NCBI GenBank assembly: GCA_020639195.1
Contig: JACKHB010000003.1
Span: 372,001 to 436,000, forward strand
Length of the DNA stretch: 64,000 bases
Direction of reading: 5' to 3'
Source of the DNA: Phycisphaeraceae bacterium
GTDB taxonomy: Bacteria; Planctomycetota; Phycisphaerae; Phycisphaerales; UBA1924
Below the pieces are notes generated by a model, which had not been told where the DNA came from, made no database searches, and worked only from the letters and a program-made list of their open reading frames with translations. Position 1 is the first letter of the stretch. Each line of letters begins with the position of its first letter. A program made the position numbers and the translations under genes. Shown one piece after another: positions 53,208 through 63,181 of this stretch.

Positions 53208-55289
53208 TTACCCCACATCCGCCAGCCCCAGCGTCTCGCCGAACTGCTTCATCAGCCGTCGGCGCAGCAGCGCCTCATCGGGCGCATCCAGCGTCGCGGA
53301 GCGCTCGATCCAGTCGCGGGCATCGCGCCGGGCCATCGCCAGCAGCTCGCGATCGCGCGTCAGATCGGCGACCTTGAAGTCCGGCATCCCCGACTGCCGC
53401 GCGCCGATCACCTGCCCCGGCCCGCGGATCTCCAGGTCCTTCTCGGCGAGGGCGAATCCGTCGGTGGTCGCGGCGATCGCCTCGAGCCGGAGCCTCGCGT
53501 CCTCGGTCTCGCCCTGGCCGATCAACACGCAGGCGCTGGGCCGGTCTCCCCGCCCGACGCGCCCGCGCAGCTGGTGGAGCTGGGCCAGCCCGAATCGCTC
53601 GGCGTTCTCGACAATCATGATCGACGCGTTGGGCACATCGACGCCCACCTCGATCACGGTCGTGGCGACCAGCGCATCGATCTGGCGGGCCCGGAACCGC
53701 GCCATCAGGCTCTCGCGCGTGGCGCGCTTGAGCTTGCCGTGCAGCAGCGCCAGCCGCCTGCCGCTGAGCGCATCGCGCTCCAGGTCCCTGGCCAGCGTGC
53801 GCACGTCGATCACGCCGCGCTCTCCGGGCTCGATCACGGGCGCCACGATGTACGCCTGCTCGCCCGAGTCCAGCCGGGAGCGGAGCCACGCGTACACCTC
53901 GGCGCGCTGCTCGGGACCGACCACGCGCGTCGTGATCGGCTGCCGCCCCGGCGGCAGCGCATCGATGACGCTGACGTCCAGGTCGCCGAACACGGTCAGC
54001 GCCAGCGTCCGCGGGATCGGCGTGGCGGTCATCACCAGCACGTGCGGCGTCGAGGTCTGGTCGTCGCCCTTGGCCCGCAGGCGGGCCCGCTGGTGCACGC
54101 CGAAGCGGTGCTGCTCGTCGATGACGGCCACGGCCAGCGAATGGAACCGGACCGACTCGGTGATCAGCGCGTGCGTCCCGATCACGACGTCGACATCGCC
54201 CGAGGCGAGCCGCTCGTGGATCGATGCGCGCTCGGCCTCGGGCGTGGTGCCCGTCAGCAGCTCCACGCGCACGCGCGAGCCCGTGAGCATCTCCGAGATC
54301 GTGGCGAAGTGCTGCTCGGCGAGGATCTCGGTCGGGGCCATCAGCGCCGCCTGGTGCTCGCCGGCGACGGCCATGAGCATCGCGTACACGGCGACCAGCG
54401 TCTTGCCCGAGCCCACATCGCCCTGGATCAGCCGGTTGGCCGGCACGGACGCCGCGAGCTCGCGCGAGATCTCCGACACGACGCGCTCCTGGGCCTGCGT
54501 CAGGGTGTGGGGCAGCCGCTCCCGGATATGCCGGTCGATCGCCTCGCCGGCCCGCAGCGCCGGGGCCTTGAGCGCCGTGCGCAGGTGGGCGCGCTTGAGG
54601 TGCACGCCCAGTTGCAGGAACAGCAGCTCGTCGTACGCCAGCCGCCGTCGCGCGTGGTCGATCTGCGCCTCGCTCTGGGGCGCGTGGATCATCCGGTACG
54701 CCTCGGCCAGCGAGGGGAACTCGCGCTCGCGCCGGTACGCCTCGGGCAGGTGGTCCTCCAGCAGCGGCAGGGCCTCGGGCAGCACGCGCTGCACGATCGC
54801 CTCGATCTGGCGGCTGGTGATGTGCTCGCTGGCGGGGTACACCGGGCGGATCCGGTCGTCGTCGGCCGGCGGCCCGGCCTGGCCCAGGATCTCCCACACG
54901 GGATTGGCGATCTGCAGCCCGTGTTGGCCGTACTGGCGCGTCTTGCCCTGCACGCGCAGGTGCGCTCCGGGGTGGATCTTGTCGCGCAGGAACGGCGAGT
55001 TGAACCACACCAGGTCCAGCCGGCCCGAGTCGTCGCAGAGCACGGCCTCGAACCGCTGCTTGGGCCGCCGCCCGGCCAGGCGCGTGGCCGTGACCTCCCC
55101 CCGGGCCGAGACGAGCTGATCCGCCTCGAGCGAGCCGAGCGTCGCGAGCGCCTCGATCCGCTCGTGACGGTTGGGAATGTGCGCGATCAGGTGGCCCACC
55201 CGCGTCACGCCGAGCGCGCGCAGCGCCCTCGCGGCGTTGGCCCCGACGCCGGGAATCTCCGAGAGCGGTGTGAGCAGGTCGATGGGCAT
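53208..55289 (-). CDS. recG: ATP-dependent DNA helicase RecG
   Basis: A 693-residue helicase that remodels stalled replication forks and Holliday junctions. The wedge/OB domain (about 50-150) is followed by the helicase core: Walker A in QGDVGSGKTLVAVYAM, motif II DEQH (VIDEQHRFGVHQR), motif III MTATPIPRT and motif VI near HQLRGRVGRGDR. The C-terminal LEIRGPGQVIGARQSGMPDF is the TRG-type region. Length fits E. coli RecG (693 residues). It is downstream of the DUF971 gene and converges on the VCBS gene. Confidence 0.97.
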   Translation of the reverse strand: MPIDLLTPLSEIPGVGANAARALRALGVTRVGHLIAHIPNRHERIEALATLGSLEADQLVSARGEVTATRLAGRRPKQRFEAVLCDDSGRLDLVWFNSPFLRDKIHPGAHLRVQGKTRQYGQHGLQIANPVWEILGQAGPPADDDRIRPVYPASEHITSRQIEAIVQRVLPEALPLLEDHLPEAYRREREFPSLAEAYRMIHAPQSEAQIDHARRRLAYDELLFLQLGVHLKRAHLRTALKAPALRAGEAIDRHIRERLPHTLTQAQERVVSEISRELAASVPANRLIQGDVGSGKTLVAVYAMLMAVAGEHQAALMAPTEILAEQHFATISEMLTGSRVRVELLTGTTPEAERASIHERLASGDVDVVIGTHALITESVRFHSLAVAVIDEQHRFGVHQRARLRAKGDDQTSTPHVLVMTATPIPRTLALTVFGDLDVSVIDALPPGRQPITTRVVGPEQRAEVYAWLRSRLDSGEQAYIVAPVIEPGERGVIDVRTLARDLERDALSGRRLALLHGKLKRATRESLMARFRARQIDALVATTVIEVGVDVPNASIMIVENAERFGLAQLHQLRGRVGRGDRPSACVLIGQGETEDARLRLEAIAATTDGFALAEKDLEIRGPGQVIGARQSGMPDFKVADLTRDRELLAMARRDARDWIERSATLDAPDEALLRRRLMKQFGETLGLADVG

Positions 55290-55364
55290 CGGATCAGACG
55301 GCGCGTCCCGCTCCCTTCTCCCATCGAGAGCGGGCCCGAGTGAACGTGGTGTGTGGGTGGGGCC

Positions 55365-55697
55365 TCATGGCTTGCTCGGTTCTTCTCCCTGCGGCTCGAT
55401 CGACCGCAGGTACGTCCACGAGTAGAGGCCCGTGTCGTGCCCATCGGAAAAGCGGATCTTGATCGCGTAGTTCCCCACCAGTTCCGCGTCGACGGCCGTC
55501 AGCGGCCCGCCGCTCCCCGCGGGCAGGATGGCCAGCGGGTTGGCGCGGATCTCATCGCGCAACTGGCGCATGTCGGCCGAGGGGGACATGCGTCGCAGGT
55601 ACGCCAGGGGATAGAACGACCTCGTGCCGTCGGACCACTCGACGGTCAGGCCGCGGGATCGATCCAGGTCGAGGTTGACGGGCGTGGGGTCGGCCAT
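55365..55697 (-). CDS. DUF971 (gamma-butyrobetaine hydroxylase-like N-terminal domain) protein
   Basis: A 110-residue protein of the DUF971 family, also called the GBBH-like N-terminal domain, found near P-loop ATPases or in dioxygenases. The opening VNLDLDRSRGLTVEWSDGT, YPLAYLRRMSP and the close FSDGHDTGLYSWTYLRSI are characteristic. The role is unproven, though some members bind Fe-S proteins. The ATG at 55697 is preferred over a longer in-frame extension running antisense to pyrF. It lies 75 nt before recG. Confidence 0.88.
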   Translation of the reverse strand: MADPTPVNLDLDRSRGLTVEWSDGTRSFYPLAYLRRMSPSADMRQLRDEIRANPLAILPAGSGGPLTAVDAELVGNYAIKIRFSDGHDTGLYSWTYLRSIEPQGEEPSKP

Positions 55698-55767
55698 GGG
55701 CTCGTACAATCGACGATACGGCGCGTGAGCCGGTGTCCGTCGCCGGCGCTTCTCAAGGGGAGTCACC

Positions 55768-56664
55768 ATGGACCAGACCACGCCCAGCGCCCCCGATGCG
55801 CTCCCGACGACCGATGAGCCCCGGTTCGGCGACCTGCTGGTCGAGGCGATCGATCGCGTGGGCGTGCCCACGTGCGTCGGGATCGACCCGGTGATCGACC
55901 GCATCCCCGACGGCGCGCGGGCCGACGACTCGGCGACCAGCATCGAGCGATTCTGCGCCGGCGTGATCGAGGCCGTGGCCGGCGCCGTGCCGGTGGTCAA
56001 GTTCCAGAGCGCGTGCTTCGAGCGGTACGGCAGCGTCGGCGCCTGCCTGCTCGAAGATGCGATCCAGGTCGCGCGCGAGCGGGGCCTGCTCGTGATCCTC
56101 GACGCCAAGCGCGCCGACATCGGCGTGACGATGGGGCACTACGCCGCCGCCGCGGCGAGCCTGGAGGCCCACGCCATGACCGTCAGCCCCTACCTCGGGG
56201 TCGAGGCGGCCGGGCCGGTCCTGGAGGAGGGGCTGGGCGTGTTCGTGCTGGTGCGGACGAGCAATCCCGAGGGCGACGTGTTCCAGGGCGCGAAACTCGA
56301 CGACGGTCGCATGGTCTGCGAGGCGGTGGCCGACGAGGTCTCGCGCCTGGGGGCCACGCGCCTGGGCGTGCGCGGGCTGAGCGACGTGGGCGCCGTGGTG
56401 GGGGCCACCAAGGCGACGCACGCCTCGGCGCTGCGCAAGCGGATGCCCGATGCGCCGATCCTGGTGCCCGGCTATGGCGCCCAGCAGGGCTCGCTGGACG
56501 CCGTCCGCAAGCTCCGCCGGCCCAACGCGGGCACCGTGGGGGAGATGGGCGTGCTGGTGACGGCCAGCCGCAGCGTGATCTACGCCGAGGGGCGCGACTG
56601 GAAGCGGGCGATCCGCGACGCGGCGTCCCGGATGGCCGGCGAGATCGGCGAGGCCGTGAGGTAG
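55768..56664 (+). CDS. pyrF: orotidine 5'-phosphate decarboxylase (type 2)
   Basis: A 298-residue TIM-barrel enzyme making UMP from OMP in pyrimidine synthesis. The catalytic motif LDAKRADIG (111-119) contains Lys114, and VKFQSACFERYG (78-89) is the usual sequence of the longer PyrF class found in planctomycetes and mycobacteria. GGGGAG precedes the ATG. The C-terminal barrel (PGYGAQQGSLDAV and RSVIYA, the phosphate-binding arginine) is complete. Immediately after the stop lies the 1.2-kb repeat mosaic. Confidence 0.94.
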   Translation: MDQTTPSAPDALPTTDEPRFGDLLVEAIDRVGVPTCVGIDPVIDRIPDGARADDSATSIERFCAGVIEAVAGAVPVVKFQSACFERYGSVGACLLEDAIQVARERGLLVILDAKRADIGVTMGHYAAAAASLEAHAMTVSPYLGVEAAGPVLEEGLGVFVLVRTSNPEGDVFQGAKLDDGRMVCEAVADEVSRLGATRLGVRGLSDVGAVVGATKATHASALRKRMPDAPILVPGYGAQQGSLDAVRKLRRPNAGTVGEMGVLVTASRSVIYAEGRDWKRAIRDAASRMAGEIGEAVR

Positions 56665-56680
56665 GGGAACACCGCCAAGG

Positions 56681-56709
56681 CCGCCAACCACCGGATGGCG
56701 GCGGTCTTC
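56681..56709 (+). repeat. left boundary copy of CCGCCAACC..GGCGGCGGTCTTC
   Basis: A 29-nt segment in which CCGCCA pairs with TGGCGG. The last 16 nt, GATGGCGGCGGTCTTC, match 57773-57788 at the other end of the mosaic. Confidence 0.75.
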
Positions 56710-57758
56710 CGTGGAACACGTTCCACGGGGGTTCGAGCCGTCAAGAGCGCCAACTGGTCAAGGTTGCCAATCAAGGTTGCCAACCCCGGACCTTGGCAAC
56801 GTTGCAAAGGCTCAGGGAGGGCCGGCTTGGCACCCTTCGCGTGGAACGTGTTCCACAGCGTGTGTCCCGAGGTGCGCACGCTCCCACCGGAGCCCCTCTG
56901 CGCATCTCGCGTGGAACGTGTTCCACAGCGTGTGTCCCGAGGTGCGCACGCTCCACCGGAGCCCCTCTGCATCTCGCTTGGAACGCGTTCCACAGGGGGT
57001 GGTGGTCGTCAAGAGCGCCCAACTGGTCAGGTTGCCAATCAAGGTTGCCAGCCCGGACGCCAGCAACGCTTGGCAGCGTTGCCAAAGGCTCAGGAGGGCG
57101 GCTGGCAACCTTCGCGTGGAACGTGTTCCACAGCGTGTGTCCCCGAGGTGCGCGCTCCACCGGAGCCCCTCTGCGCATCTCGCGTGGAACGTGTTCCACG
57201 GGGGTGGTGTCAAGACGCCCATTCTGTCAAGGTTGCCAGCCTGGCAACCTTGGCAACATTGCCGCCCTGACCGACGCCGCTCCCTCCAAGACCGCCAACC
57301 CTTAAGACCGCCAACCCCCTTAAGACCGCCATGGCCACCACCACACCATCATGCAGGGGGCCCCAGAGCGCGTCTCAGGGGTGTATTGGAAGGGCACAGG
57401 GCTCGAGGTTGAAGACCGCCGCCAAGCGGGGCGTGGCGGTCTTCTTCGGTGTGGCGGCCTTCGCATCGCGCGTCCATAACGAAGACACCGCCATGCCGAG
57501 ATGCGCAAGCTGCCACGGGAGACCCCCTGCGCACCTCGCGTGGAACACGTTCCACGGCGTGTGCCCCGAGGTGCGCAAGCTGCCACGGGAGACCCCCTGC
57601 GCATGTCACGTGGAACACGTTCCACGGGGGGTGGTCGTCAAGAGCGCCATTCTGTCAAGGTTGCCAGCCTGGCAACCTTGGCAACGTTGCCAAGGTTCAA
57701 GGGATGGCTGCCTTGGCAACCTTCCCTCCCTGGCAGAAGACCGCCGCCACCGCCAAGA

Positions 57759-57788
57759 CCGCCAACCCCACCGATGGCGGCGGTCTTC
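57759..57788 (+). repeat. right boundary copy of CCGCCAACC..GGCGGCGGTCTTC
   Basis: A 30-nt near-copy of the left boundary repeat. Just upstream, AAGACCGCCGCCA (57737-57749) pairs with TGGCGGCGGTCTT (57775-57787), giving a 13-bp stem. Confidence 0.75.
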
Positions 57789-57870
57789 GCGCGGGTGGCC
57801 CCGGCAAGAGGAAGCGAGGCCGCCAGGATCCGGTGATCCGGGGCGCCCGTAGAGACACGCGGGGGTGCCC

Positions 57871-58281
57871 GTGAAGCTGTGCGTGACCAAAGACGTGTGG
57901 GCGGCGCCGGGGTGCGTGATCTTCGCGTTCCTCATGACTCCATTGCTGTATCCTGGCGCGTGTGGGGCGTTCGAGACGTTCATTCCTGACGCCAAGATCA
58001 ACGGGCTGTACCTCGTCTTCGCGGCGAGCTACCTGTTCGCCGCCGCGATGTCGATGATCGATCTGACCCGTCGGGAGATGGCGTTCTCGTCGGTCGTGTG
58101 CGCTGGGTTCGGAGGGCTCTGTGCCTACGGACTCCGGCACACCTGGACGTCCCTCCCGAGCCTTGAGTTCCGGCTGTGGAGTGTGGCGACGGGGCTGTAC
58201 GTGATCGCGGTGGTGCTGACGGTGACACACCTGATGAGACCGTGGCGGGGGACAGTGCAGCCCACGGCACACCCCACATAG
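57871..58281 (+). CDS. small hypothetical membrane protein
   Basis: A 136-residue protein with three or four hydrophobic segments (about 10-27, 41-60, 68-85 and 101-120) and short charged loops; I do not recognise a family. A GTG at 57871 with GGGGG just upstream is the preferred start; GTG 57865 is also in frame. It sits between the repeat mosaic and the ABC transporter pair, in the same direction. The composition is normal for coding DNA here, unlike the repeats upstream, so I accept it as a gene with reserve. Confidence 0.55.
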   Translation: MKLCVTKDVWAAPGCVIFAFLMTPLLYPGACGAFETFIPDAKINGLYLVFAASYLFAAAMSMIDLTRREMAFSSVVCAGFGGLCAYGLRHTWTSLPSLEFRLWSVATGLYVIAVVLTVTHLMRPWRGTVQPTAHPT

Positions 58282-58423
58282 AGAACCGCTGCACCGATCG
58301 GGCACGCACGGCCATCGACGGCACGCCCTGTCACTCACCCTGAAACCCGCCCGGCTCCAATCCCAGCACATGGACGACGGCCCGGGCCGGTTGTGGTATC
58401 GTCCCGGCCCCGGGGAAGCGCGA

Positions 58424-59349
<926 letters not shown>

Positions 59350-59353
<4 letters not shown>

Positions 59354-61068
59354 GCGAGGGCGTGCGCGCGGCCAACATCGTGCAGAACCCGCTCTGGCTC
59401 AAGGGCGTGCGGGCCAGGCTGCGCAAGCAGCACGTGCTGAGCTGGGGCACGATCGTCCTGACGGTCACGGCGTTCATCTGCGTGCTGACCTACCTGACCA
59501 CGCTGGAGCGAGGGCGCGCGAGCGCCGAGACCGCCGCCAAGGCCATCGTCATCCCGATCATCTTCATCCAGGGCGCCATCCTGATGCTCGCGGGCACCGG
59601 GTCGGTGGCGAGCCAGCTCTCGATCGAGCGCGAGAAGGGCCTGCTGGACTACCAGCGGATGACCCCGATGACGCCCACGAGCAAGATCCTGGGTTACCTC
59701 TTCGGCCTGCCCGCGCGCCAGTACTTCCTGTTCCTGCTGACGGTGCCCTTCATCGTGTTCGCCGCGATCGTCGGCGGGATCAACCTGCTGAGCATGGCGC
59801 ACTTCTACGCGGTGTTCTTCACCAGCGTGTGGCTGTACCACATGACGGCGATGGTGGCGGGGATGGCCTCGTCAAAGCCGCGCCAGGCGGCGATGTTCAG
59901 CCAGGGCATGGTGGTGCTGCTGTACCTGATCCTGCCGCAGCTCTCGCGGTTCGGCATGACGTTCTTTGAGTTCCTGACCGTCCGCCCGACGTTCTACTCG
60001 ATGGTGCAGGCGGAACTGGCCGAGGCGAACCCCGGGCTGCGCCGCATGGCCGAGGAGCAGTTCACGGGCCTCACCCGCAGCGGCGCCGTGCCGTTCTTCC
60101 ACTGGGAGCTGCACTCGACGGTCTTCACGCTGATGGTGCAGGTGTTCCTGCTCGCGGCGATGACCATCGTGGTCCATCGCAAGTGGCGAGACGAGTTCAG
60201 CCACCCGTTCAGCAAGTTCCAGGGCCTGGGCGTCTACGCGGGGCTGCTGTTCTTCCTGCTGGGGGGCCTGTGGCCGATCGTCTCCGATGAGCACCTGTCC
60301 TCGCGCCTGATGGAGCAGTTCGGGCGCGGCCCGGGGAGCATGGCGCCCGAGCTGTTCTTCTTCATGCTGCTGCTGGTGCTGCTGCTGGTGTGCGGGGCGG
60401 GGATGGTGCTGATCGTGTCGCTGATCACGCCCAACCGCTACACGCAGTCGCGGGCCCTGCGGCTGATGAAAAAGCGCGGGTCGATGCGCGTGCCGCTCGA
60501 CGCGGACGGCGCCTCCAGCCTGCCCGTGACGATCGGCATGATCGTGCTCACCATCATCGCGTTCTTTGCGCTGCTGCGCCACGAGGACGCCTCGGACCGA
60601 TTCCTCGCCGGGCTGCCCGGCCTGGCGCACCAGGCCGCGCCCGTGGCGTACATCGCCGCGTGCATGCTCTTCGTGCAGGGCATCCGCGAGCGTTCCAGCG
60701 GGCGCGTCTACGCCGTGGGCATCTTCCTGGTGTGGATGCTGCCGTTCTTTGTCACCATGGTGCTCTTCGCGGCGTGGAACGCCTGGCTGGCCGGGGCGTA
60801 CGCGGGGCTCGCCAACCCGCTCATCGGCCTGTGGCTGCTCATCTCGAACCTGCTGCACCACGCGGACCCGATCGTGACCGCGGACGTGGTCGTGCGGGGC
60901 GATCTGGCGCCAGAGGCGCTCGCGCCGCACCTGGGACAGGTGGCGATGGTCGCCGTCGGCCTGTACACCGTGCTCGCCATCGTCGTGCAGGTGCGCCGCG
61001 TGCAATGGCGTCGCGAGCTGCGCCTGAAGGAACTGGGGCCCGACGCGGGACGCGCTCCGCAGGCATAG
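59350..61068 (+). CDS. ABC-2 type transporter permease
   Basis: A 572-residue membrane protein, partner of the ATPase before it. About twelve hydrophobic segments are seen, two near the N-terminus (VLSWGTIVLTVTAFICVLTY and AIVIPIIFIQGAILML), then others near 110-180 and 250-290, and a C-terminal group. LSIEREKGLLDYQRMTPM is the conserved cytoplasmic loop seen in ABC-2 permeases. The cargo is unknown. The length suggests two fused ABC-2 permease units. Confidence 0.88.
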
Positions 61069-61071
61069 GGC

Positions 61072-61638
61072 TCAGCCCATGGCAGCGCACGCCCCGTGGC
61101 GCGGACAGGAGACGAGATGGTCGTTGACCATGCCCGTCGCCTGCATGAACGCGTAGAGGATGGTGGGCCCGACGAAGCGCATGCCGCGCTGCTTGAGGTC
61201 CTTGCTCATGGCCTCGGCCGGCGGCGCCGTCGCGGGGACCTCCGCGGGCACACGCGGGCGGTTTCGGATCGGCGCGCCGCCGACGAACGACCAGAGGTGG
61301 TCAGACAGCGAGAGTCCCGCGTCCCGCAGGGCGAGCACGGCGCGGGCGTTGTCGATCGCGCTGGTCACCTTGAGGCGATTGCGCACGATGCCGGGATTCT
61401 TGAGCAGCGACTCGACCCGCCGGGGTGTGAAGCGCGCCACGCGGGCGACATCGAAGTCGTCGAAGGCCTCGCGGTAGGCCTCGCGCTTGGCGAGGATCGT
61501 CTCCCAGGAGAGCCCGGCCTGCGCGCCCTCGAGGATCAGCATCTCGAAGAGGTGTCGATCATCGCGGCAGGGCACGCCCCATTCATGATCGTGGTAGGGG
61601 ATCGAGAGGTCCGTCCTGGCCCAGGGACAGCGGGGCAT
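61072..61638 (-). CDS. tag: DNA-3-methyladenine glycosylase I (Tag)
   Basis: A 188-residue glycosylase that removes 3-methyladenine. The N-terminus PRCPWARTDLSIPYHDHEWG has the Cys4 and His zinc ligands of the family, and the C-terminal NDHLVSCPRH supplies the other two. Between them QAGLSWETILAKREAYREAF is typical. I prefer the ATG at 61638, which starts the protein as in the family; GTG 61665 adds nine residues. It converges on the ABC permease, only 3 nt away, and diverges from the oxidoreductase gene. Confidence 0.93.
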   Translation of the reverse strand: MPRCPWARTDLSIPYHDHEWGVPCRDDRHLFEMLILEGAQAGLSWETILAKREAYREAFDDFDVARVARFTPRRVESLLKNPGIVRNRLKVTSAIDNARAVLALRDAGLSLSDHLWSFVGGAPIRNRPRVPAEVPATAPPAEAMSKDLKQRGMRFVGPTILYAFMQATGMVNDHLVSCPRHGACAAMG

Positions 61639-61704
61639 GGGGACAGGGTAGAGGTGACGGGCCACGGAACGGCGGTCGAATGCCCTCCGCTACACTCCCG
61701 CCCC

Positions 61705-63174
61705 ATGCGGTACGGCTTCCTGATCGACCACGACCGGTGCATCGGCTGCCACGCGTGCACCGTGGCGTGCAAGGCCGAGAACGACGTGCCGGTCGGCTCG
61801 TTCCGCACCTGGGTCAAGTACGCCGAGAAGGGCACGTTCCCGCAGGTGCGCCGCCACTTCGCGGTGCTGCGGTGCAACCACTGCGACCACGCCCCGTGCG
61901 TCACCATCTGCCCCGTCAACGCGCTCGAGAAGCGGCCCGACGGCATCGTGGACATCGACCGCGACGCGTGCATCGGCTGCCGCGCGTGCATGCAGGCGTG
62001 CCCGTACGACGCGCTGTACCTCAACGAGGACCTGGGCGCCGTCGAGAAGTGCCACTTCTGCGCGCACCGGGTCGAGAAGGGGCTTGAGCCGGCGTGCGTC
62101 ATCGTCTGCCCGGAGCGGGCGATCATCCCGGGCGATCTCGACGACCCGCAGAGCCAGATCAGCCGGATGGTCGCCGACGGGACCACGCAGGTCCGCCGCG
62201 CCGAGCAGGGCACCGGCCCGAACGTGCACTACAAGGGCGTGCTTTCGGAGATGCTGCGCCCCGGCGAGGCGCGCGAAGAGCGCATGTACCTGTGGTCGGA
62301 TAAGCCCAAGAGCAAGCGCGTGGACTGGCCGCTGAGCCTGCCGGTGTTGCAGGACACGCGCGTGGCGCTCGATGTGGGCCACAGGGTCGAGTGGGGCTGG
62401 CCCGTCGCGTTGTACCTCGTGACCAAGGGGATCGCCGGGGGCGCGGCGATGCTGGCGCCCTTTGCCGCGATGCTCGGAATGACCGGCGCGACGGCCCGGT
62501 ACATGCCCGAGGCGATCGCGCTGCTGTTCACGCTGGTCACGACGGCGCTGCTGATCGAGGACCTCAAGAAGCCGTGGGCGTTCTACCGGCTGCTGACCCG
62601 GCCGAACTGGAAGAGCTGGCTGGTGCGGGGCGGGGTGGTCCTCGGGGCGTTCGGTGCGGTCACCAGCGGCATCATCGCGGCGAGGCTCGCGGGGCTGGAC
62701 GCTCTGGCCGACGGGCTGCGCTGGGTCAACCTGGGGCTGGGCGGCGCAACGGCGGGGTACACCGCGTTCCTGTTCGCGCAGTGCAAGGGGCGGGATTTGT
62801 GGGAGAGCCGATGGCTGCTGCCGCACCTGATCGTGCAGGCGGTGCTGTGCGGCGGGCTGGTGCTACTTGGATTCCAGACGCAGCACATCGCCCTGCCGGG
62901 GATCGTGGCGCTCGCGGCGGTCGCGCACATCGCGTTCGCGCTGGCCGAGCGGTTCCGCACCCACCACACGGCCAACGCGAGGCAGGGCGCCGCGTTCCTG
63001 ACGTGGCTGCGGTGGGGGCCGGTGCGGCCGTTCCGCGAGGGGCTGGTCCTCACCGGGCTGGCGGCGCTGCTGGCCGTGACGCTGCCGGAACTGGCGGTGC
63101 TGCCGGGGCTGGTGGGGCTGTACCTGTACGAGTGGGCGTTCGTCCGGGCGGGGCAGTTGCCGCCGCTGTCGTGA
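61705..63174 (+). CDS. four-cluster ferredoxin fused to NrfD/DmsC-like membrane anchor
   Basis: A 489-residue fusion that should carry electrons between the quinone pool and a molybdopterin catalytic subunit. The first 190 residues have four [4Fe-4S] motifs: CIGCHACTVAC, CNHCDHAPCVTIC, CIGCRACMQAC and CHFCAHRVEKGLEPACVIVC, as in DmsB/PsrB/NrfC. A hydrophobic C-terminal part (about 240-489, eight or so helices, VEWGWPVALYLVTKGIAGG at its start) resembles NrfD/PsrC anchors. The ATG at 61705 opens the ferredoxin domain; the longer open frame upstream is antisense to tag. The catalytic subunit follows 7 nt later. Confidence 0.88.
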   Translation: MRYGFLIDHDRCIGCHACTVACKAENDVPVGSFRTWVKYAEKGTFPQVRRHFAVLRCNHCDHAPCVTICPVNALEKRPDGIVDIDRDACIGCRACMQACPYDALYLNEDLGAVEKCHFCAHRVEKGLEPACVIVCPERAIIPGDLDDPQSQISRMVADGTTQVRRAEQGTGPNVHYKGVLSEMLRPGEAREERMYLWSDKPKSKRVDWPLSLPVLQDTRVALDVGHRVEWGWPVALYLVTKGIAGGAAMLAPFAAMLGMTGATARYMPEAIALLFTLVTTALLIEDLKKPWAFYRLLTRPNWKSWLVRGGVVLGAFGAVTSGIIAARLAGLDALADGLRWVNLGLGGATAGYTAFLFAQCKGRDLWESRWLLPHLIVQAVLCGGLVLLGFQTQHIALPGIVALAAVAHIAFALAERFRTHHTANARQGAAFLTWLRWGPVRPFREGLVLTGLAALLAVTLPELAVLPGLVGLYLYEWAFVRAGQLPPLS

Positions 63175-63181
63175 GGAATCC

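Larger units (their letters stand above)
56665..57870. repeat. non-coding mosaic of nested repeats and dyad-symmetric sites
   Basis: About 1.2 kb between pyrF and a small membrane-protein gene is filled with interspersed repeats. The core is a 16-bp dyad GTGGAAC-nn-GTTCCAC (centre GT, AC or GC) at 56711, 56841, 56911, 56978, 57116, 57184, 57540 and 57610, the members of a group being 67-70 bp apart. Between them lie a hairpin-prone spacer (GAGGTGCGCA...TGCGCATCTC) and a second module with AAGAGCGCC and AAGGTTGCCAA/TTGGCAACGTTGCC. Flanking copies of CCGCCAACC...GATGGCGGCGGTCTTC (56681-56709, 57759-57788) bound it, and AAGACCGCCAACC recurs near 57285-57325. Open frames here reflect the repeats and are not called genes. 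See the findings. Confidence 0.88.

Noticed and set aside
56580..57305. Overlapping open frames of 80-190 codons in several frames through the mosaic
   Set aside because: The same short runs recur in different frames because the DNA is repetitive; no frame has a consistent start, ribosome site or domain.
56711..57625. ParB parS sites
   Set aside because: The half-sites match those of GTTCCAC-GTGGAAC type parS but are turned outward (GTGGAAC-nn-GTTCCAC), so a ParB dimer would not read them in the known way. No parA/parB gene is seen.
56681..57788. CRISPR array
   Set aside because: The 16-bp dyads are not separated by unique spacers of even length. The intervals are themselves repeated, and no cas gene is near.
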